From: Kiritimatiellia bacterium
GTDB lineage: Bacteria; Verrucomicrobiota; Kiritimatiellia; CAIVKH01
NCBI GenBank assembly: GCA_025054615.1
Contig: JANWZO010000006.1
Location: 87,711-151,710 of the forward strand
Length of the DNA stretch: 64,000 nucleotides
Reading direction: 5' to 3'
A model generated the notes under the pieces. That model was not told where the DNA came from. It saw nothing but the letters and a program-made list of their open reading frames with translations, and ran no database searches. Position 1 is the first letter of the stretch. Every line of letters starts with the position of its first letter. This document shows, in pieces, positions 47,629-56,770 of this stretch. The position numbers were made by a program, and so were the translations under genes.

Positions 47629-49301
47629 GGCAAGAGGGGCTCCTTCAGCGCCACGCGAATTTTGAACTGACGGACGAAGAGATCCGAGGCCGGCGTCGGC
47701 AGCCACGTGATTTCCGTGGACGGGGCGACCCAATCCAATGCACGGAGGCGGTCACGGAACTCTCGTATGGGGGTTGCGGACTTCACGACGTCGAGATACC
47801 CAACTCCTTCGATGTCGATTGCCAACAGCGCGCCGGGGGGCGCATCGCCGGCCGGCTGCTGTTCAGCGGCAGGGTCCGGCGCCGGCTGCCGGACCGGCGT
47901 GACGGACAACAGGAACAGGTCGTTCGGCATTGCCGTCCGTATTGCATCGAGCATCTTGAGCCACCGGATGCGTTTGGCAACCACTTCGTCGACAACTTTC
48001 AACCGATTTTGAAGCGCCTCTACCTTCGCCTCCGCTTCTCGCAATGGAGCGGCAACGGCTTCGAGTTCCGCCACGCGCGACCGAACTTGTTTAAGTTGCT
48101 CGTCGGAATAGGAGGCCATCCGGAAGAAGAACAGAGCCCAGATAAAGACTGTCAGCCCCACGGCAAGGGCGGCCATCACCAGGATCGGCTGTTTGCGCCG
48201 GAACGTCTTTTCCTGGACGACATTCGGCGGCAGCAAATTGATTTCGATCGGGCATTCGTGAACCTGGCGCAATGCAAGCCCGACAAGTTGGGGAAGCTCA
48301 TGGGCGTGACGACCAATTTCATTGGCGTCGATCGCCTGGCTGACCGGAACATTGATGAAGGGATTGAGGTAGTCGATTTCGACCTTTAACTTTTCTTTGA
48401 GGAAGACATCCGTGTAAGGGATGATCGACGTTCCTCCGGCAAGAAGCACCTGGGTCGGCGCGCTGCCGTTTTGCTGGCTCCGATAAAATTTGATCGAGCG
48501 GTCGATTTCCGCGTGCATGCGGGTCATGACATTGCGCACGATCTTGGAGACCTTGTCAGCCGTCTCGCTCTTGGGCTCCTCGTACGCGCCGCCAAACGCC
48601 ACAAAGGCATGCGCCCGTTTCATTTCCTCGGCATCTTCGAAGCTCAGGTCGAATTCGCGCTGGATCTGCTGGGTGATGGCGTTTCCGGCCACCGGCACGC
48701 TACGGATGAACACGCGCCCCTGCTCGATGAAAATCAAATCCGTCGAGCGCGCCCCGATATCAATCACCAGCAGGCAACCCTTCGTATCGCTGTAATTGAA
48801 CCGAACGCAGTTGTAGAGCGCCATGGGCGCGACATCGACCAAGTCCGCCTGCAGGCCCGCCTGCTCAACCGCATCGGTCAATTGGACGATGATATCCGCC
48901 TTGATGGCGGCGAGCATGACGTCGAGCTCGCCTTCTCCCCGCCCGATCAGTTGATAGTCCCACACCACTTCCTGGATGGGAAACGGGACGTTTTGCTGAG
49001 CCTCATACAGAATGATCTGATAAACCTTATCCTTGTCTACCGGCGGCAATTTAACAAACCGCGAGAAGACCGATTGACCCGACACGCTCATCAAGACCGG
49101 GCCCGGCTTGATGCCGCGCTCTTGCATGATCTCGCGGATAGCTGAGACCGTGGGGGGAATGCGGTCGTTGTCGCTCTGGGGATCGATGGCGATCGGCGCG
49201 ACGCCGAATTTCACCAACTCGAGGCCGCCCGATTTCAGCGTCGTAAATTCACCCAGCTTTACGCTGCCGGCGCCGATGTCGAGTGCAAGAATCCGCTGCA
49301 T
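47625..49301 (-). CDS. PilM-PilN fusion, Amuc_1101-like
   Basis: A 558-residue protein. The N-terminal 350 residues form an actin-like PilM ATPase (LALDIGAGSVKLGEF, VIDIGARSTDLIFIE, VLLAGGTSIIPYTD). A PilN-like part follows: EINLLPPNV, one membrane helix (about 378-396), a coiled coil and a periplasmic domain with LKMLDAIRTAMPNDLFL. In classical type IV pili these are two proteins; here, as in Amuc_1101, they are one chain. It should organise the inner membrane platform. The next gene overlaps by 4 bp. Confidence 0.9.
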   Translation of the reverse strand: MQRILALDIGAGSVKLGEFTTLKSGGLELVKFGVAPIAIDPQSDNDRIPPTVSAIREIMQERGIKPGPVLMSVSGQSVFSRFVKLPPVDKDKVYQIILYEAQQNVPFPIQEVVWDYQLIGRGEGELDVMLAAIKADIIVQLTDAVEQAGLQADLVDVAPMALYNCVRFNYSDTKGCLLVIDIGARSTDLIFIEQGRVFIRSVPVAGNAITQQIQREFDLSFEDAEEMKRAHAFVAFGGAYEEPKSETADKVSKIVRNVMTRMHAEIDRSIKFYRSQQNGSAPTQVLLAGGTSIIPYTDVFLKEKLKVEIDYLNPFINVPVSQAIDANEIGRHAHELPQLVGLALRQVHECPIEINLLPPNVVQEKTFRRKQPILVMAALAVGLTVFIWALFFFRMASYSDEQLKQVRSRVAELEAVAAPLREAEAKVEALQNRLKVVDEVVAKRIRWLKMLDAIRTAMPNDLFLLSVTPVRQPAPDPAAEQQPAGDAPPGALLAIDIEGVGYLDVVKSATPIREFRDRLRALDWVAPSTEITWLPTPASDLFVRQFKIRVALKEPLLP

Positions 49302-49330
49302 AGAGGTCTGGCGAGATTGGGGATAAGCGA

Positions 49331-49933
49331 CTACCGGGACGGTTTGATGGCCTCGTAATCGTCAAAATTCAGCATTGCAAACGGAGTCTGCATCCGGTTC
49401 AGGACGTAGCCTTCCAAGGGCGCGAACGACTCCCACCAACGTTGCTGCACAGTCCCCTGGGGAATTCCCTCGCGAGCGACGATGGCGCCCCCCACCCGCA
49501 CTTCGACCGCAACGCGCTCCACCTCCCCGAATCGCTCCACGGTGCTGGGGTGCAGATACACATCGCTTCGGCGCTTGCCTCGCCCAATATTAATATAGGT
49601 CACTTCGCCTTTGAACAGAGTGCGCGGATTTCTGCCTGGCTCCGGCTTGCGCGACTGGGTCAGGACATAATACGTGAAGGTCGCCTCATCCATCCATTCT
49701 GGCGCCACCTCATAATCGACAATAATCTGGAACCAATTCCGAGTGCGGGCAGCAAACTGGCTTTTCTTGACCTGATACTCTGGCGTTTCAACCTTTCCGC
49801 CGGAGATACGCCGAATGATGAGCGGAACCTGCCCCGGAGCGCCGGCCGCCGGCTGCGCCGCCGCATCTATCGCGAAGATCCCAAGAATCCATCCGACAAG
49901 GGTCAGGGCAGCGCAACGGGCGATCCATTTCAT
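49331..49933 (-). CDS. Amuc_1102-like exported protein
   Basis: A 200-residue protein with a signal peptide (MKWIARCAALTLVGWILGIFAIDAAA). The mature part is beta-rich, with PEYQVKKSQFAARTRNWFQI, YYVLTQSRKPEPGRNPRTLF and VAVEVRVGGAIVAREG. Position and size agree with Amuc_1102, the first gene of the Akkermansia locus. Exact role unknown. GGAG nine bases upstream supports the ATG, and a strong promoter lies 60 bp upstream. Confidence 0.8.
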   Translation of the reverse strand: MKWIARCAALTLVGWILGIFAIDAAAQPAAGAPGQVPLIIRRISGGKVETPEYQVKKSQFAARTRNWFQIIVDYEVAPEWMDEATFTYYVLTQSRKPEPGRNPRTLFKGEVTYINIGRGKRRSDVYLHPSTVERFGEVERVAVEVRVGGAIVAREGIPQGTVQQRWWESFAPLEGYVLNRMQTPFAMLNFDDYEAIKPSR

Positions 49934-49991
49934 GACATGTCTCCGTCCACGAATTTGCGAGCGTTTCAGACCAGCTCCAAAATCTGGCGGC

Positions 49992-50021
49992 AGTATACGC
50001 AGAGCACCAATAAAAGGTCAA
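49992..50021 (-). promoter_or_regulatory. Sigma70-type promoter of the pilus-like operon
   Basis: On the minus strand TTGACC (50021-50016) and TATACT (49997-49992) are separated by 18 bp. Both boxes match the consensus at five of six positions. Transcription would start near 49985, about 50 bp before the first gene. Confidence 0.75.
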
Positions 50022-50050
50022 CCGCTGGCTTCATTTGACCCGCCTTTTCG

Positions 50051-50965
50051 CTAATTTTCAGGGTCGGCATTTTCGTCCATCAGCAATCTTTTGGCCTCCT
50101 TTAGGGCTCTCCGCTTCTCCGGGAGTAACTCTGGATATCTCAGGTCAAGCGAGACCAGCGCCTCAATCACGATGGAGGCTACCACGATCCTCGCGTACCA
50201 CTTGTGATCCGCCGGAATGACAAACCAGGGGGCATATGACGTCGCCGTGTTGCGGATGGTTTCCTCATAGGCTGCCATATACGCCTTCCAGTGGGCGCGC
50301 TCCCGCACATCGTCGATGGAAAACTTCCAGTTTTTGTCCGGGTTTTCGATTCGCTCGAGAAACCGCCTCCTCTGCTCCGCAAACGAGACGTGCAAAAAGA
50401 GCTTTCGCAGGACGGTGCCGTTCCGATAAAGGTGGCGCTCAAATCCTCGAATGTCTTCGAACCGTTCCTGCCAGAGGTTCTTACCCACCCGGGCGATCCT
50501 TTGTCGCTGCAGCCATTCGGGGTGAACCCGTACAACCAAGGTTTCCTCGTAATACGACCGATTGAAAATCCCGATCCGGCCCCGTGCCGGACATCTCAGA
50601 TGACATCGCCAAAGAAAGTCGTGGTCCAACTCTTCCGCCGATGGCGCCTTGAAGGAATGGACCTGGCAACCCTGCGGATTGACGCCCGACATCACATGTT
50701 TGATGGCTCCATCCTTTCCCGACGCGTCCATTCCCTGAAAAATCACCAGGACGGCCCAACGGCCGTCCGCGTACAAGCGTTCCTGCAACTCCGCCATCAA
50801 CTCGATGCCCGCCTTGAGGACCTCTCGCGCTTGCCGCTTGTCCTCCCCGCGGAATTCCCCCGTGTCCGCGGGATTTAGGCTTTCCAGTGAGAATGCTTTG
50901 CCATTCGCGACGCAGTGTCGGGCGGCGAGCCGGCGGGCGATGCGGATGAGATTCTCTCGGTCCAT
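50051..50965 (-). CDS. Polyphosphate kinase 2 (PPK2) family protein
   Basis: A 304-residue single-domain PPK2 that transfers phosphate between polyphosphate and nucleotides. Walker A is FQGMDASGKDGAIKHVM, Walker B/lid region RIGIFNRSYYEETLVVRVHP, and KNWKFSIDDVRERAHWKAY is characteristic. The one-domain length fits class I or III; the direction (ATP or NDP use) cannot be told. It is minus strand, upstream of the pilus-like operon but separated by its promoter. Confidence 0.92.
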   Translation of the reverse strand: MDRENLIRIARRLAARHCVANGKAFSLESLNPADTGEFRGEDKRQAREVLKAGIELMAELQERLYADGRWAVLVIFQGMDASGKDGAIKHVMSGVNPQGCQVHSFKAPSAEELDHDFLWRCHLRCPARGRIGIFNRSYYEETLVVRVHPEWLQRQRIARVGKNLWQERFEDIRGFERHLYRNGTVLRKLFLHVSFAEQRRRFLERIENPDKNWKFSIDDVRERAHWKAYMAAYEETIRNTATSYAPWFVIPADHKWYARIVVASIVIEALVSLDLRYPELLPEKRRALKEAKRLLMDENADPEN

Positions 50966-51547
50966 GAAATAGCTCCCGTCGCATCATGCCACCCAGCAGA
51001 CGGGTTGGCGAGCGTCCGATCGAAGACCAAACTCCCGCACACGACTTTCGAAATCCGCTCAGACCGCAAAAGATTGCTCCTCCCAAAACCGGGGGTAGGA
51101 TGGATGGTGTCATGGAGCAGCTGTCCTCCCTCGCGAAGACTATTGAACGCGTGGTGTTCCCCGATACCCGTTGCGCGACCCGAGCATTGGCGCTCGAGCG
51201 TGCGCAAAGCAGCAAACTCGAGGTAGCGGCGGCCTCTGTAGTGAGCCAAAACCTGCACGTAGAATGGCAGGTCAGGGGCGACGAATCGCTATCATACTGG
51301 CCCGAAGTTTCTCGCGAGCAGCGCAATCCAGAGTGATTCCGATGGAGATCACCAGAGCCTCCAGCACAAACGAATTTCTCGCGCCGGAGATCGGCGCCTT
51401 CAGCCGCTCTCAACTCCAAGACGCAAACGGGGATTGCTTCCAAACCGAAAAGTTGCGCGGGGCATTCCCCGCGCTCGCGCTCAAATCGACAAAAAACGAC
51501 CTTTGGGCTCCATCGCCAGTGGGCTAACCGGCAAACGAGGAAAGGCC
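50966..51547. other. 580-bp gap between PPK2 and ROK genes
   Basis: Divergent intergenic stretch. A plus-strand frame at 51100-51336 (MDGVMEQLSSLAKTIERVVF onward, about 78 codons) could encode a small protein but has no family I recognise and no clear ribosome binding site. Promoters of both flanking genes should lie here; none is convincing. Confidence 0.35.
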
Positions 51548-52522
51548 ATGACAAAAAAAGACGTTTTCCTGGGCATCGATCTCGGCGGAACAAAAACGGC
51601 CGTTTGCATAGCCGACGGACAGGGTCACATTCACCGAACGGAGCGATTCCCCACCCTGGCCGATCTCGACGCCAAACAGTGGCTTCCTCGCGTCCATGAA
51701 ACCGCTGAACGGCTACTCGCAAAAGAGGGACTTACGTTCTCATCCCTGAGCGGCGTTGGCGCCGCTGTTCCGGGCCCCATGTCTGTTCGAGAGGGTCTGA
51801 TTTTAGGCCCTCCCAACATGCCCGGTTGGAAAAACGTGCCCATTCGCGACTGGCTCGAAAGCCTCGCGGGGCGGCCGGTGGAAATCAACAATGACGCGAA
51901 CGCAGCCGCCCTGGCGGAATACCGCTTCGGAGAATTTCGCGGCGTACCGGATCTAGTGTATCTGACGATGAGCACGGGGATTGGCGCAGGCGTCATTTCG
52001 GGGGGCCGACTCGTTCAAGGCGCGAACGACTTGGGCGGCGAGGTGGGACATGTGACTCTGGACCCGTGCGGTCCTCCCTGCCCCTGCGGCCTCCGCGGTT
52101 GCTTTGAGCGATATTGTGGCGGCCGCAGTTTTCTGGAACGTGTTAGAGCCCGAATGGCCGAATCTCCAGGAAGCCGGCTTCACGCGCTCCACGGGGGCGA
52201 CTCCGGACGGCTGCTGGTGACCGATGTCGCGCGCGCTGCGGCCGAGGGAGACCCCCTTGCCGCAGAAATGTGGGACGAATATATCGAGCGGCTCGCGCAG
52301 GGGATCGGCATGGTCGTGATGAGCTTCAATCCCGCCGCTATCGTCATGGGCACGATCGCGATACATCTCGGCTCGAACTTGATCGACCCGCTGCAAAAGC
52401 GCCTTCCCCGATACGCCTGGAGGCGCGCGATCGACGTGCTGCGCATAGCACCCAGCGCCCTCGGCGAGCGAATCGGTGAACTGGGCGCGATCGCACTCGC
52501 CCTGCAACAGGCCACCCCGTGA
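51548..52522 (+). CDS. ROK-family sugar kinase, probably glucokinase
   Basis: A 324-residue kinase. ATP-binding FLGIDLGGTKTAV, the sugar site NMPGWKNVPI and INNDANAAALAEY with the catalytic Asp, STGIGAGVI, and the ROK zinc motif (GHVTLDPCGPPCPCGLRGCFE) are present. The substrate is a hexose such as glucose or N-acetylmannosamine. AGGAAAGG upstream fixes the ATG. Convergent with the NahK-like kinase gene. Confidence 0.9.
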   Translation: MTKKDVFLGIDLGGTKTAVCIADGQGHIHRTERFPTLADLDAKQWLPRVHETAERLLAKEGLTFSSLSGVGAAVPGPMSVREGLILGPPNMPGWKNVPIRDWLESLAGRPVEINNDANAAALAEYRFGEFRGVPDLVYLTMSTGIGAGVISGGRLVQGANDLGGEVGHVTLDPCGPPCPCGLRGCFERYCGGRSFLERVRARMAESPGSRLHALHGGDSGRLLVTDVARAAAEGDPLAAEMWDEYIERLAQGIGMVVMSFNPAAIVMGTIAIHLGSNLIDPLQKRLPRYAWRRAIDVLRIAPSALGERIGELGAIALALQQATP

Positions 52523-52622
52523 TCAGCTCGCGAGTTAAAACCCGAACGTTCGCACTCCTACAATAACGATCGCCATCTTGGATCGAAAAAATCTGCGATC
52601 GTGACTTTCGAGAGGGAGCCGA

Positions 52623-53753
52623 TCAGCCGCCCGCGCGCCAAATCATGTCCACCACCCGGCAGAGGTCGGACTCCATGGCCTCAATCGACTCGACTAGCCG
52701 GCATTGCGCCCGGCAGCGGTCTAGGTTGTGCTCCGGCCGATGAATTCGAAAGTAGACATCGCCCAGCAGGTAATCGGTTAGAAACCGCATGGCGGTTTCG
52801 AGCGTGATCAGCTTGCCGGCAAAGACCGCGAGATCCACCTCCGCATCAACCAGTACGTCTCCCGCACCGCTTAGGTAGCCCTCTGCGATGGCTCGAAAAC
52901 AGGTTTCATCGACTCGGATTCGGGACGGATCTTTTTCGTCCTCCGCCGCCGGGCAGCTCGCCGTTCGCACTAGATCACCAAAATCGTAGAGTGCGAGACC
53001 GCGCATGACGGTATCGAGATCGATCACGCAAAGTCCCTCACCGGTTCGATTGTCAATCATCACGTTATTTATTTTGCAGTCGTTGTGGACGACGCGCATC
53101 GGCAGCGTGCCCGAGCGCTGCAGGTCCGCCAGTCGCTTCGTGTCCGACTCTCTTGCAATAAAAAATTCGATCTCTCGCCGCACCCGATTCGCGCGGTTCA
53201 GCGGATCCTGCTGAACTGCCTGCATGAGGGCTTCGAATCGCGCAGGGGTATCGTGGAAGCGCGGAATGGTCTCCTCCACATCATCGGGAGGCAGATCGGA
53301 AAGATCTGCCAAAAACCGGCCGAAGGCCGCCGCCGCAGCCCGCGAGATCGAAGGATCGCTCACGGCGTCGAAGGTGCTCGCGCCATAAATGAAGAAAAAC
53401 GCACGCCACCACTCGCCCGTATCATCCACAACGGCTAGCCCTCCGTCGCGGGCCGGTATCGGGGTCAGAACGCGGCGCCGAGCGTCCGGGCGGTCCCAAA
53501 CTTTCCTGGCCAAATGTCGGGTAACCGTCCCGATATTCCGCATCACCGCGTCCGGATTGGGAAAGACCCTGCGGTTGATGCGCTGGACCACAACAGCGGT
53601 TGCGCCGTCCGGATTCCGGACATCCACTCTCCAAGTCTCGTGGATGTGGCCCGCCGTCAACTGTTCCGCACGGAACACCTCGCCTCGCAGGTCAAATCGG
53701 GCGACGACAGATTCGAGGCGCGATTCATCCACGAATGGCGGTCGCCCACTCAT
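52623..53753 (-). CDS. NahK-like N-acetylhexosamine 1-kinase
   Basis: A 376-residue APH-fold phosphotransferase. LTAGHIHETWRVDV and VVQRINRRVFPNPDAVMRNI match the NahK subfamily; the catalytic motif is VVHNDCKINNVMID, and the metal motif IDLDTVMRGLALYDFGDL follows. NahK makes GlcNAc-1-P or GalNAc-1-P from free sugars, which would fit use of mucin-type or chitin-derived sugars. It may also feed UDP-GlcNAc supply with GlmM. Start at ATG 53753. Confidence 0.85.
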   Translation of the reverse strand: MSGRPPFVDESRLESVVARFDLRGEVFRAEQLTAGHIHETWRVDVRNPDGATAVVVQRINRRVFPNPDAVMRNIGTVTRHLARKVWDRPDARRRVLTPIPARDGGLAVVDDTGEWWRAFFFIYGASTFDAVSDPSISRAAAAAFGRFLADLSDLPPDDVEETIPRFHDTPARFEALMQAVQQDPLNRANRVRREIEFFIARESDTKRLADLQRSGTLPMRVVHNDCKINNVMIDNRTGEGLCVIDLDTVMRGLALYDFGDLVRTASCPAAEDEKDPSRIRVDETCFRAIAEGYLSGAGDVLVDAEVDLAVFAGKLITLETAMRFLTDYLLGDVYFRIHRPEHNLDRCRAQCRLVESIEAMESDLCRVVDMIWRAGG

Positions 53754-53843
53754 TCTGTTCCGACTGCCGATTCTGAGACCATCGATGGAAGAATTTTGCG
53801 CGGAGGCCGGTCAGAAAGTCGCCTAGGCTCACTCCACTTGCCT

Positions 53844-54170
53844 TCAAAAGCGAACGCCATAACCGACACCGGCCAACAAGGCAGGCGCTGCGCTCGGATC
53901 GACATTCCCATCGAGGACGAGTCCCCACGCCGACCGGTCCGGCGCGCGACGGGACGGTATCCAGGCGCGCATATTGATGGCGTCCTCCTTATCCTCGCGC
54001 TCCATCTGCCACGCCGTCCATCCGAGCACCCCGACCACCGTAACCAACAGTCCGATCGTCACCAGAGGGTTTACCCCGGATTCCGCTCGAGAAACCCGAC
54101 ACGTTGCGGAACCCGCAAGACAAACAGCGAGGATAACCGCAATCCACGATGACCTTGTCCCTGCTTTCAT
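53844..54170 (-). CDS. Small exported protein downstream of mlaD
   Basis: A 108-residue protein with a signal-type N-terminus (SSWIAVILAVCLAGSATC) and a second hydrophobic segment (LVTIGLLVTVVGVLGWTAW). The cysteine in GSATC could be a lipobox. The C-terminus ends in VGYGVRF. No family recognised. Its ATG overlaps the mlaD stop (TGATG), so it is probably part of the Mla operon. Confidence 0.6.
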   Translation of the reverse strand: MKAGTRSSWIAVILAVCLAGSATCRVSRAESGVNPLVTIGLLVTVVGVLGWTAWQMEREDKEDAINMRAWIPSRRAPDRSAWGLVLDGNVDPSAAPALLAGVGYGVRF

Positions 54171-55201
54171 CAGAACGCTCCGAAAAAAATGCTAGAGAAG
54201 GAGACGACGGGCGTTGTTTCCCGCAAATCATCCACAGCCGCACGAACTTCAACTATCAGGCTGTCGACCTGACGGTATAGCCCATCATCCTTCACAAGTT
54301 TTCCAAGCGTACCTTCGCCTCGGCTGATGGTCTGCGCAGTGTCTTTCAAAGACGCTACGGCATCGGATAAATCCTGATATAACTGATCGTCCGATGAAAG
54401 CAGTCGACCCAGTGTTCCCTCCCCGCGCTCAAGGCGCGCACTGACCGCCAGCAAGTTTGTATAGAGCCCGTCATCCGTCAGCAGCTTGCCAAGTGTTCCC
54501 TCACCGCGTTCCAATCGGGCGCTGACTGCGAGCAAATTCGTGTACAGGCCATCATCCGACAACAATTTGCCGAGCGTGCCCTCGCCCCGCTCCAATCGAG
54601 CGCTGATGGCGAGCAGGTTTGTGTATAGCCCATCGTCGGTCAACAGTTTGCCGACGGTGCCTTCGCCGTCGCGGAGCCGACGGGTGATTTCCCGAAGATT
54701 GGCCATCGTTTCCTGCAAATTTTCGAGCACGCCGCCCTGCTCGAGCGAGGTGCGGATCTTCTGGATGCCTTCGGTAAATTCAGCAATAAAATCAGCGGGC
54801 CCTTTTCCGACCACGATCTGGCCCGGCTCCAACAGAGGCTTTTCCGGGGAGCCTTCGCGGATTTCAACAAACTTGCCGCCGAGCACTGAGGCAGGAACAA
54901 CGTGAATCGAATAGTCCTCACGCAACTCCACTGGATAATCCAACGAGAGCAAAGCGTGCACACCGTCGCGCCGGACCTCGAGTCGCTTGACTCGGCCGAC
55001 ATCCACGCCTTTGACATAGACCTTGTCGCCGGTAATCAGTCCGGCAACCTGGTCAAAAACAACAGTCAGCTCGTAGTTTTTCGCGAGGATGTTGTCCTGG
55101 CTGAGAATGATGGTGAAAAACCCCAGCGCCAGCAGGATCATCATCATGAAAAATCCGACGACGATCTCGATCGACATTTGCTGCATGCGGCTTCGTTTCA
55201 T
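54170..55201 (-). CDS. mlaD: MlaD-like MCE protein with 27-residue tandem repeats
   Basis: A 343-residue lipid-transport protein. One membrane helix (about 12-33) anchors an MCE domain (about 40-125; VTFDQVAGL-like VVFDQVAGLITGDKVYVKG and VVPASVLGGKFVEI). After a helical part come 27-residue repeats RLERGEGTLGKLLTDDGLYT (start of unit): three near-identical copies at 175-255 and two diverged copies to 317. MlaD forms the hexameric ring binding phospholipid between MlaFE and the outer membrane. It overlaps mlaF by 4 bp. Confidence 0.92.
   Translation of the reverse strand: MKRSRMQQMSIEIVVGFFMMMILLALGFFTIILSQDNILAKNYELTVVFDQVAGLITGDKVYVKGVDVGRVKRLEVRRDGVHALLSLDYPVELREDYSIHVVPASVLGGKFVEIREGSPEKPLLEPGQIVVGKGPADFIAEFTEGIQKIRTSLEQGGVLENLQETMANLREITRRLRDGEGTVGKLLTDDGLYTNLLAISARLERGEGTLGKLLSDDGLYTNLLAVSARLERGEGTLGKLLTDDGLYTNLLAVSARLERGEGTLGRLLSSDDQLYQDLSDAVASLKDTAQTISRGEGTLGKLVKDDGLYRQVDSLIVEVRAAVDDLRETTPVVSFSSIFFGAF
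54437..54679 (-). repeat. Three 81-bp tandem repeats inside mlaD
   Basis: Three consecutive in-frame units of 27 codons, differing at few residues (V/L, T/S, I/V). Two more diverged units extend to about 54251. The near-identity suggests recent duplication. Confidence 0.9.
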
Positions 55202-55962
55202 GGCTTCAGGTCATCCTCCCATTCGCCGCGGCGCGTGATGTACTGGGCTTCCAGAAACGCGCGCACGACTTCGTTCTTCGATTTCACAAAATCCTCCGGT
55301 GTGGCGACCTCGACGGCTTTTCCATTATGCAGCATCGCGATGCGCGTGCCGATCGCGAGGGCGCTGTGAAGGTCATGCGTGACCACGACGCTGGTCACAC
55401 CGAGCTTTTTGCGCAGGTCATCGATCAATTTGTCGATCGTTCGCGAGGTGACGGGGTCCAGCCCAGAGGTCGGCTCGTCATACAGGATAATTTCCGGCTC
55501 CGTGATGATCGCGCGGGCAAGCGCAACCCGCTTTCTCATGCCGCCGGAAAGGTCCGCCGGATATTTCTCGTAGGCGTCCTCCAGATCAACCAACCGCAGC
55601 TTTTCCCGAACCAGGGCCTCAATTTCCGCGTCGCTCATCCGAGTATGCTCGCGAAGGGGCAGCGCAACATTTTCTCCAGCGGACAGCCAGGCGAGAAGCG
55701 CGCCACCCTGGAACAGAACGCCAAACCGGGAGCGAATCCGCTCCAGTTGCCGGCCGTAGGCTTCGCTCACGCAGTCGTCTCCAACGAAAACCCGACCGCG
55801 GTCAGGCGTCAGCAGCCGCACCATGTGCTTGAGGGTGACGCTCTTGCCCATCCCAGAGGGGCCGCAAATGACAAAAGTTTCCCCTTTTCGAATTTCGAGG
55901 TCGAATTCGTCCAGCACATTGCGGTTGCCGAGCCGCTTGGTTACTCGTTCGAAGCGGATCAT
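55198..55962 (-). CDS. mlaF: MlaF-like ABC transporter ATPase
   Basis: A 254-residue ATPase: Walker A GPSGMGKSVTLKH, Q-loop LFQGGALLAWLS, signature LSGGMRKRVALARA, Walker B IILYDEPTSGLDP and VVVTHDLHSA. LSGGMRKR and FQGGAL are typical of the Mla/MCE subfamily. It powers phospholipid transport between the membranes with MlaE and MlaD. Its start shares one base with the mlaE stop. Confidence 0.95.
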   Translation of the reverse strand: MIRFERVTKRLGNRNVLDEFDLEIRKGETFVICGPSGMGKSVTLKHMVRLLTPDRGRVFVGDDCVSEAYGRQLERIRSRFGVLFQGGALLAWLSAGENVALPLREHTRMSDAEIEALVREKLRLVDLEDAYEKYPADLSGGMRKRVALARAIITEPEIILYDEPTSGLDPVTSRTIDKLIDDLRKKLGVTSVVVTHDLHSALAIGTRIAMLHNGKAVEVATPEDFVKSKNEVVRAFLEAQYITRRGEWEDDLKP

Positions 55963-56720
55963 CAGCGGTAAAACAGACGGGTCATCATGTAACCCAGCAC
56001 GAGGATGGTGAGGAAGGAAATGATTACCGTGCGGCGGGTCGCCTGCCCGACGCCCACCGCACCCTCGGACGTCGAAAACCCCTGATGGCAGGCGGTCGTT
56101 GCGATCACGACGCCGAACACGACCGCCTTCAGAAGTCCCACATAGAGATCCTTGTTCTGCGCGAACAGTTGCGCGTTGTCAAAATATGCCTGAATGGAAA
56201 CCTGCAACTGCGTCGCGCCGATGATCGCCCCCCCTACGATGCCGAGGATGTTCGTATAGACCGTCAGGATGGGCATCATGATCGCGAGGGCCAGCAGCCT
56301 GGGCATAACGAGGAACCTCACCGGGTTGATCGACATGATTTCCAGCGCGGAGACCTCTTCTGAAACCACCATCGTCCCAATCTGGGCGGCGATAGCGGAC
56401 CCGACGCTCGCGGCAATGATCAGGGCCGTCATGAAAGGACCCATTTCCCGCAACATCACGACGGTCACCGCCGTTCCAATATTTTGTTGCAACCCGAATC
56501 GCCTCAACTCGAGGCCGGTCTGAAGCGCCAGGATCATGCCGGTGAACGCCGCCACCACGGTGATTACGCCGAGCGATTTAATGCCGGCCACATACATCTG
56601 ATAGATCAGCTCGTGGCGGGATCGGCGGTCCAGAGCGCGGGGAATATAGAGGATGGCCTCCAGCAGCATCAGGATCGCCTGTCCGAGCCCGCGAAGGTTC
56701 ATGAGGACCTTCCGCCCCAT
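55962..56720 (-). CDS. mlaE: MlaE-like permease
   Basis: A 252-residue permease with five to six helices. Family stretches: AAFTGMILALQTGLELRRFG, LREMGPFMTALIIAASVGSA, EEVSALEIMSINPVRFLVMP and ACHQGFSTSEGAVGVGQATRR. ATG at 56720 keeps the AMGRKVL opening usual in the family; an ATG at 56702 has a better ribosome binding site (GGAAGG). It transports phospholipids with MlaF and MlaD. Confidence 0.93.
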   Translation of the reverse strand: MGRKVLMNLRGLGQAILMLLEAILYIPRALDRRSRHELIYQMYVAGIKSLGVITVVAAFTGMILALQTGLELRRFGLQQNIGTAVTVVMLREMGPFMTALIIAASVGSAIAAQIGTMVVSEEVSALEIMSINPVRFLVMPRLLALAIMMPILTVYTNILGIVGGAIIGATQLQVSIQAYFDNAQLFAQNKDLYVGLLKAVVFGVVIATTACHQGFSTSEGAVGVGQATRRTVIISFLTILVLGYMMTRLFYR

Positions 56721-56770
56721 TGCGGCGAACGGGTTCAGCGGCGGATCAAAAAATTCTGGCTCTCGCGTGA

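Noticed and set aside
50481..51722. Minus-strand open frame of 413 codons
   Set aside because: Runs through PPK2 in another frame and antisense to the ROK kinase; composition is not protein-like.
54437..54679. Regular repeats considered as a CRISPR or satellite
   Set aside because: They are in-frame 27-codon units within mlaD with no spacers.
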